Positions 53,816 through 57,631 of a stretch of DNA of 57,631 bases are shown here, piece by piece (within the stretch, counting starts at the first letter, position 1; each line of letters begins with the position of its first letter). Both the position numbers and the translations under genes were made by a program. The notes below the pieces were generated by a model, which saw only the letters and a list, made by a program, of their open reading frames with translations, did not search any database and had not been told where the DNA came from. The stretch comes from Albidovulum sp. bin36 (lineage in GTDB: Bacteria > Pseudomonadota > Alphaproteobacteria > Rhodobacterales > Rhodobacteraceae), in contig MPMP01000023.1 in assembly GCA_002238565.1 (NCBI GenBank), positions 1 to 57,631 on the forward strand. The letters are read 5' to 3'.

Positions 53816-53910
53816 CGTGCTTCGCGCTTCGGGATACGGCGGCCAAGGACCCGCCACCGGCGTACACTACATCCGGAGGTCCATCTCGGCCGAATTCTGC
53901 TTCGGCTCCG

Positions 53911-54360
53911 GTACTTTTTGAAGAGCTGTTTCCAAATCAGCACGATGTGCCTCCGGCCCAGGCGCTGGAGACGGTCAACAATTGCTGCGGCATGCTCGGC
54001 GCCTTTGAACACTGGCAGCAAACCCGCGCCCAACTCGCCTCATCCCGGCCCGTGCTCATGGCCGGCATCATGGAACTGGGCTGCGGCATCGGCGTGCGCA
54101 AGATTTCCCGCATCTCATCGCGGGTCATTGAAAGCGAACTGGAACACGCCGTCAACTGGTGCTTCTCCCTTGAGAACATCCGCGCGGAGAACGACATCGT
54201 GATCAAGGCGATGGACGGGATGGAACTGCCTGATCTCCGCCGCAGAGACGGGGAATCGCTGCACACCGCCAGCGACGGGCGGAGATTCAGGGTTCTGGCC
54301 AGATTCGTGTTGAAATACACGCCAGCGGGCCGGTTTCGGATGGATGCAGAACGCTCTTGA
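53911..54360 (+). pseudogene. tnpA: Tn3-family transposase fragment (central part)
   Basis: The frame reads VLFEELFPNQHDVPPAQALE, TVNNCCGMLGAFEHWQQTRA, SRPVLMAGIMELGCGIGVRK, SELEHAVNWCFSLENIRAEN and KAMDGMELPDLRRRDGE, then HTASDGRRF before drifting. This corresponds to the segment just before and into the DDE core of Tn3-family TnpA (normally about 1000 residues). The matching C-terminal part lies at 55036-55470, with about 675 unrelated bases in between. Confidence 0.65.
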
Positions 54361-54858
54361 ACACCGGATTTCTATTTCCCGGCCGATCTGGCTCTTCCGA
54401 GGACTGATTTCAGACCCTTCAGCCCGAAGCGCACGGGCAATTGCCCATGAACAGCGCGAGAGAGAGCATCCCGGTTCGGCTTGTCGTCTCCTTGCCGCCT
54501 GAGCTGGCCCGGCTAGCGGTTGCCGGTCCGCAATTTGGCAGGATCGATCCTGGTCTCTCCATAGAGGATGATATTTCTCCACTCGATCAAGCTGATGTGT
54601 CGAGGTGCCCGAAAGGATCGCTGGGCGTGTCGCGCCTAGACGGGAAAGAGGCCGAAGCCATGGCCGCGATCATGAGAATCGTGCGTAAATAAGTAAGATA
54701 CGATGACGCCGAACCATCGGAATCCGAATAGCATGATCTCGGCCTCGATCCACAAGACGTTAATTATGGGAGAAAAATCGAGCCTTGTCTTGGTATAAAA
54801 GGGCTGGATGTGATTTGGCGGTTTGGGCCGCAACCCAGCAAATCAACAAAGGTAACCC

Positions 54859-54888
54859 TTGACTATTTCTGCGTTGCCCCCGTATAAT
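54859..54888 (+). promoter_or_regulatory. Strong sigma-70-type promoter
   Basis: TTGACT (54859-54864), 18-base spacer, TATAAT (54883-54888). No start codon with a reading frame follows. The structured segment at 54895-54970 does. Confidence 0.6.
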
Positions 54889-54894
54889 GGGCAT

Positions 54895-54970
54895 GGCGGT
54901 CGATCAGTCCCCTGACGGGTAGCCTTCGGGTCCGCGGAGAACGTGGGGCACTCCTGATCGCCTTTTTCCG
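54895..54970 (+). ncRNA. Candidate small RNA with nested stems and U-tract
   Basis: Seven bases after the -10, CGATCAG (54901-54907) pairs with CTGATCG (54954-54960); inside, CCCC (54909-54912) pairs with GGGG (54945-54948); an inner hairpin has CC-TTCG-GG (UUCG tetraloop). The outer stem is followed by CCTTTTT, so the molecule would end itself at about 75 bases. It matches no RNA family I recognise: not 4.5S, not 6S, not a tRNA. Position between Tn3 pieces suggests carriage by the element. Confidence 0.4.
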
Positions 54971-55035
54971 CCCGAGAGGTCTTCGCCGCGAGTTTAGAGA
55001 TTCATCGAACTAAAGGAATTCCGCCCCCTTCCGCA

Positions 55036-55470
55036 AACGGCCCCTACCAGGCCCTCAAGGCTTTCGGGCAGATCATCAAATCGCTGTTCATCCTGCGCTA
55101 TATCGATGATCCCGGCTTGCGGCAGGCGATCGAAATGCAACTCAACAAGGTCGAGCTGGCGAACCGGTCCGCCCGCGCCGTCGCCATCGGCAATCCCCGC
55201 GAGTTCACCCGGACCGAGAAGGAAGAGCAGGAAATCGCCGAAGGCTGCAACCGTCTGATCAGGAACAGCATCATCTTCTGGAACTATCTCTACCTCACGC
55301 AGAGGCTGGAAAGGTCGCCTGACGCTGAAACGAAAGAGAATCTGCTTGGCATGATCGCCGCCCGATCGCCGATGTCATGGGTGCGCATCAACATGCTTGG
55401 CGAGTACGACTTCTCCGACGAAAAACTCCGCGATGCCATCGGAATCCTCCCACTGAAATCGGTCGTCTGA
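55036..55470 (+). pseudogene. tnpA: Tn3-family transposase fragment (C-terminal part)
   Basis: The frame reads FGQIIKSLFILRYIDDPGLR, QAIEMQLNKVELANRSARAV, IGNPREFTRTEKEEQEIAEG, CNRLIRNSIIFWNYLYLTQR and MSWVRINMLGEYDFSDEKLR with a stop at 55470. It is the final 140 residues of a Tn3-family TnpA, including the last catalytic Glu region (EQEIAEGCNRLI…IFWNYL). It has good codon use and a natural end, so the loss lies upstream. Confidence 0.7.
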
Positions 55471-55561
55471 AACGGCCTCGGATTCGGGGGCGCTGAAACA
55501 GGCGAATGTTCTGACAAACCCGGCGCTATGTCGAATTCACTGTGGGACTTCATGTACCTTT

Positions 55562-55720
55562 GTGCAGAGGAACCGGGGAATGCAGGCCCCGACCGAACTG
55601 CTGATGCATGTCTCGCCGTTCGGCTGGGAGCACATCAACCTGACCGGTGAATGTAAATGGCGAAAACGCCTGGCGCAGGATTTCGCCTCCTCCCGCAAAC
55701 GACCCCTGCTACCGCGCGGC
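55562..55720 (+). pseudogene. tnpA: Second Tn3-family transposase C-terminal relic
   Basis: The frame reads APTELLMHVSPFGWEHINLT, then GECKWRKRLAQDFASS. HxSPxGWEHINLTGxYxW is the extreme C-terminus of another Tn3-family TnpA subgroup, distinct from the ending at 55470. The two C-termini in 250 bases show at least two Tn3-type elements were here. The frame then runs on into the higA gene region antisense. Confidence 0.5.
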
Positions 55721-55726
55721 TTTTTC

Positions 55727-56029
55727 TCAAATCTGGACTTTTGCAACCTCGATCTCGCTCGCACGCTCGCGGACTTTGGCGATGTCGTAGCTGTTCTGCA
55801 TCCGCATGAGGGTGTCCATCGACACGCCGAATGCTTTCTCGATCCGCAACGCCATCTCCGGCGATAAACGCGCACGTTCGTTCAAAACAGCCGATAGCGC
55901 CGCCCGCGTGACGCTGAGCGTCTGCGCCGCCGCCGTCACTGTGAGATCGAGAGCTTCAATGATCTCGTGCTTGACGAATTCCCCGGGATGTACCGGATTC
56001 TTCATTCGGATACCTTGCACCGGTTTCAT
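55727..56029 (-). CDS. higA: HigA antitoxin (XRE family)
   Basis: A 100-residue helix-turn-helix antitoxin. It opens with the HigA motif NPVHPGEFVKHEIIEALDLT and carries TVTAAAQTLSVTRAALSAVL, the DNA-binding helices, and ARLSPEMALRIEKAFGVSMD. It neutralises HigB and represses its own operon. The gene starts nine bases after higB; Met9 (56005) is an alternative start. It is intact while everything around it is broken. Confidence 0.9.
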   Translation of the reverse strand: MKPVQGIRMKNPVHPGEFVKHEIIEALDLTVTAAAQTLSVTRAALSAVLNERARLSPEMALRIEKAFGVSMDTLMRMQNSYDIAKVRERASEIEVAKVQI

Positions 56030-56038
56030 GTCTGCCTC

Positions 56039-56338
56039 TCATTGATAATCCTCATAGTTGAGATCGACGATCTCCATCTCATCGCGGTCTATTCGGAACG
56101 TTATTCGCCAGTTCGCGGTAACAGCCAGACTCCAGGTTCCCCTGCGATCGCCGCCCAGTATATGGACTCTCCAACCTGGCACCGTTCGCAACTCCTCCTC
56201 CTGTTCCATATCCTGAAGGAAAGAGATGATGCGCCGGAGTTTCGGTGCAAAAGCGGGCTGCACTCCAACTGCGTTGTTCTCCGCAATGAGCCGACGCAGC
56301 CCCTTATGAACCACGTTCCTGATCTTCATTCCGGACAT
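56039..56338 (-). CDS. higB: HigB toxin (RelE superfamily)
   Basis: A ribosome-dependent mRNA interferase of about 96-99 residues. HigB landmarks are IRNVVHKGLRRLIAENNAVG, VPGWRVHILGGDRRGTWSLA and the conserved end NWRITFRIDRDEMEIVDLNY. Met4 (56329, MKIRNV) is the likelier start. The toxin precedes the antitoxin, the usual higBA order. Both genes are complete, so the pair should be active and may stabilise this debris region. Confidence 0.9.
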   Translation of the reverse strand: MSGMKIRNVVHKGLRRLIAENNAVGVQPAFAPKLRRIISFLQDMEQEEELRTVPGWRVHILGGDRRGTWSLAVTANWRITFRIDRDEMEIVDLNYEDYQ

Positions 56339-56480
56339 TAGCCCTTGCAGCCGTCGTTTAGTGTCAAGCTACGCTTTCCACAAGATCAGTTGTCCAGCGA
56401 TCTCCCCATAGCTTCCTTGATCCGGTTGGCGTTCGCACTCATCATCCCTGTCCAGTGCGGGGCTATCAATGTATCGTACT

Positions 56481-56695
56481 TCAGTCCGTCGTTTCGCTGT
56501 CCTTCATCCATTCGCGCATGGCGCTGTGTTCGATGACCGTGGTCCAGAGGATTTTCACGCCCTCCCAGACCTTCTGCGTGCCCGGAAGGGGGTTGATTCC
56601 GGCAGGGAGAAGATTCGTACGCCAAGCCCCCAGAACATGCGTTCCTCAAGTTTTGCGAGGCGTTCGCCTGATTTACTCGATCGCGCCTCCTAAGC
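56481..56695 (-). pseudogene. Unrecognised protein relic with frameshift
   Basis: Minus-strand frames read SGERLAKLEERMFWGLGVRI, FSLPESTP and, after a slip at a run of five C near 56590, LPGTQKVWEGVKILWTTVIE, HSAMREWMKDSETTD, stop at 56481. The joined sequence looks like real protein of about 70 residues. I do not recognise the family. Confidence 0.35.
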
Positions 56696-57040
56696 GATTT
56701 GCCGCCTGCTCAGCGTTCGACAGACAGTCGGCCGCGACACGGAGAAGACCTCTGCGAGACCGTAGGTTCCCGCTGGGATTCCTACTCCCGGGACAGCCTC
56801 ATCGGAATCAATAGTAAGACTGTTGATTCTTGTGGGACGCTGAGCCAAATCCACTTCGAACGCCAAGCCGCTTTCGGATCGGATTCCGTACGCGATGGAT
56901 GCCCCCGCTCCGCTTTTAGGCTCGAATTTCCCGGTAATGCCTCCTAACGCGTATCTTGAATCGCTCGGAGATACGAACATCGCGGACGCCACTGCGAATG
57001 GAATAAGCAACGCAAGCGCCGCAAGTAAATTGTTTTTCAA
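56690..57040 (-). CDS. Chimeric ORF: secreted-protein N-terminus joined to resolvase C-terminus
   Basis: A 116-codon ORF. Residues 1-20 are a signal peptide (KNNLLAALALLIPFAVASAM) and residues 21-85 an unrecognised exported segment with core-block codon use. From about residue 88 the sequence is IPAGTYGLAEVFSVSRPTVC, RTLSRRQ and stop: the helix-turn-helix end of a serine resolvase (TnpR type) normally at residues 160-190 of that protein. I infer that a Tn3-type resolvase end was fused to a truncated host gene by deletion or insertion. Confidence 0.5.
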   Translation of the reverse strand: MKNNLLAALALLIPFAVASAMFVSPSDSRYALGGITGKFEPKSGAGASIAYGIRSESGLAFEVDLAQRPTRINSLTIDSDEAVPGVGIPAGTYGLAEVFSVSRPTVCRTLSRRQIA

Positions 57041-57293
57041 GACTTTTTCTTTTTGGCAAACTTCTACCTGATTACTATCCTGCGTAAGCCGAATTTTGGC
57101 TGCGCCGCTCGCGGATTCGCCGCCTGAAATCCTGGATGGCCTAGTACGGAAAGCTTTTTCGAGACCCGATCCGCCGAAACGGCGCCCGGGAGCGCGGTCG
57201 GGCGCATCTTCCGAGTGGATTCGCGGTCTTCAGGAGTGAATTGGCGGGCCGGTCCCGCCGAGGCGCATGGGATTCAGCAGCGGCGACGCGCCG

Positions 57294-57596
57294 CTAGCCT
57301 TCAAGCCGCCCGACAGTCCCCTCGCGGAGCAGCTTCTCCGGGATCGGTGGCGTGCGGGCCGCCGCCCAGGCGAGGCGGGGCACCATGCTCGGCAGGTCGT
57401 AGCGGCGATTGAACCGGTACTCGAACTCGCTCAGGTATCGCTGCGCGTACTTGCCCTTCATGGAGTGGTGGGTGCTCCGAAGCGCCGACTTGACGTTGCC
57501 GATGACGGTGTTCAGCCAGACGAATTCCTTGACGCGAACGGAAGCCTTCCCGCCGCCGGTTACGACCGGGGCGTGCAGGCCAACGGCATTTCCTTA
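57294..57596 (-). pseudogene. IS1595-family transposase, C-terminal fragment
   Basis: The minus strand reads GGGKASVRVKEFVWLNTVIG, NVKSALRSTHHSMKGKYAQR and YLSEFEYRFNRRYDLPSMVP, ending GTVGRLEG, stop at 57294. WxNTVIGNxKxxLxGTHH…RYLxEFxYRFNRR is the end of ISXO2/IS1595-type transposases. The frame meets TAA at about 57596, before the catalytic residues, so the element is truncated or frameshifted near the window edge. Confidence 0.7.
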
Positions 57597-57631
57597 AATT
57601 GAAATCATTGCGCCTAAAAATTTGGCGAAGT

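Larger units (their letters stand above)
54361..55035. other. Insertion between two Tn3 transposase pieces
   Basis: No recognisable protein. Plus-strand frame 54441-54692 (83 codons) has no family resemblance. The second half holds a strong promoter and a structured RNA-like segment, listed separately. Confidence 0.4.

Noticed and set aside
54895..54970. Structured segment as 4.5S RNA, 6S RNA or tRNA
   Set aside because: It lacks the GGTCAGGTCCGGAAGGAAGCAGCC-like loop of SRP RNA (only part remembered), is too short for 6S, and has no tRNA arms.
1..57631. CRISPR array, rRNA genes
   Set aside because: No regularly spaced direct repeats and no rRNA-like sequence were seen on reading through the window.

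Overview
The window comes from an alphaproteobacterium whose genome appears to be in flux. The main evidence is the chromosomal order pcm-tolC-valS, an HvrA-type H-NS protein, a class I aldolase of the alphaproteobacterial kind, and transporter operons typical of Rhizobiales and Rhodobacterales. By eye there are three compositional zones. Positions 1-36.3 kb are GC-rich, with codons ending mostly in G or C. Positions 36.4-53.4 kb have a lower GC content, A/T-tolerant codons (GAA, GGA, CGA, ATT) and housekeeping genes. Positions 53.6-57.6 kb are GC-rich mobile-element debris. I infer a resident chromosomal block (tRNA-Cys to the cyclase gene) flanked by imported or rearranged accessory DNA. Broken integrases, IS relics and frameshifted genes suggest a host-associated or recently reorganised genome, but this is inference.

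Left accessory zone. (a) 1.1-3.5 kb: a kynureninase-like enzyme fused to a cyclase/kynurenine-formamidase domain, followed by a frameshifted piece of an indolepyruvate:ferredoxin oxidoreductase. (b) 3.6-5.7 kb: relics of a DDE transposase, an NYN-domain protein and an IS630 transposase. (c) 5.9-14.0 kb: aldo/keto reductase, a complete Liv-type ABC importer (livGFHM plus binding protein), a RidA protein, an SRPBCC protein and a second aldo/keto reductase fused to RidA. The genes are mostly joined by 4-bp overlaps. I read it as uptake of an amino-acid-like compound followed by redox chemistry and imine/enamine clean-up. (d) 14.4-25.2 kb: a divergent pair of transcription units. One side has a SIS protein, PfkB kinase, a 49-codon barrel remnant, two PuuE-like deacetylases, an Asp/Glu-racemase-like protein and an amidohydrolase. 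The other has a shortened DeoR regulator and a Pot-type importer. This looks like a sugar- or nucleobase-linked nitrogen compound pathway. (e) 25.2-28.3 kb: decayed DNA. (f) 28.3-35.3 kb: a dipeptide importer (dppA-dppB-dppCD fusion-dppF), a divergent DUF1028 protein and a GntR/FCD regulator, with three matching palindromes at the two promoters.

Boundary. An integrase gene stopped by a CAG-to-TAG change and joined to a group II intron reverse-transcriptase start lies next to tRNA-Cys(GCA), where composition changes.

Core block. H-NS, class I fructose-bisphosphate aldolase, acetoacetyl-CoA synthetase, then pcm-tolC, valS and an MsbA-like exporter on the plus strand. On the minus strand a tight operon reads cyclase, FAD oxidoreductase, 5-formyl-THF cyclo-ligase, YmdB phosphoesterase, glycosyltransferase. 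This cyclase is a paralogue of the fused domain at 1.5-2.3 kb.

Right debris zone. Pieces of at least two Tn3-family transposases, an intact higBA toxin-antitoxin pair, a secreted-protein start fused to a resolvase tail, and the end of an IS1595 transposase. Between Tn3 pieces lies a strong promoter followed by a nested hairpin with a U-tract, a candidate small RNA. No CRISPR array or rRNA was seen.
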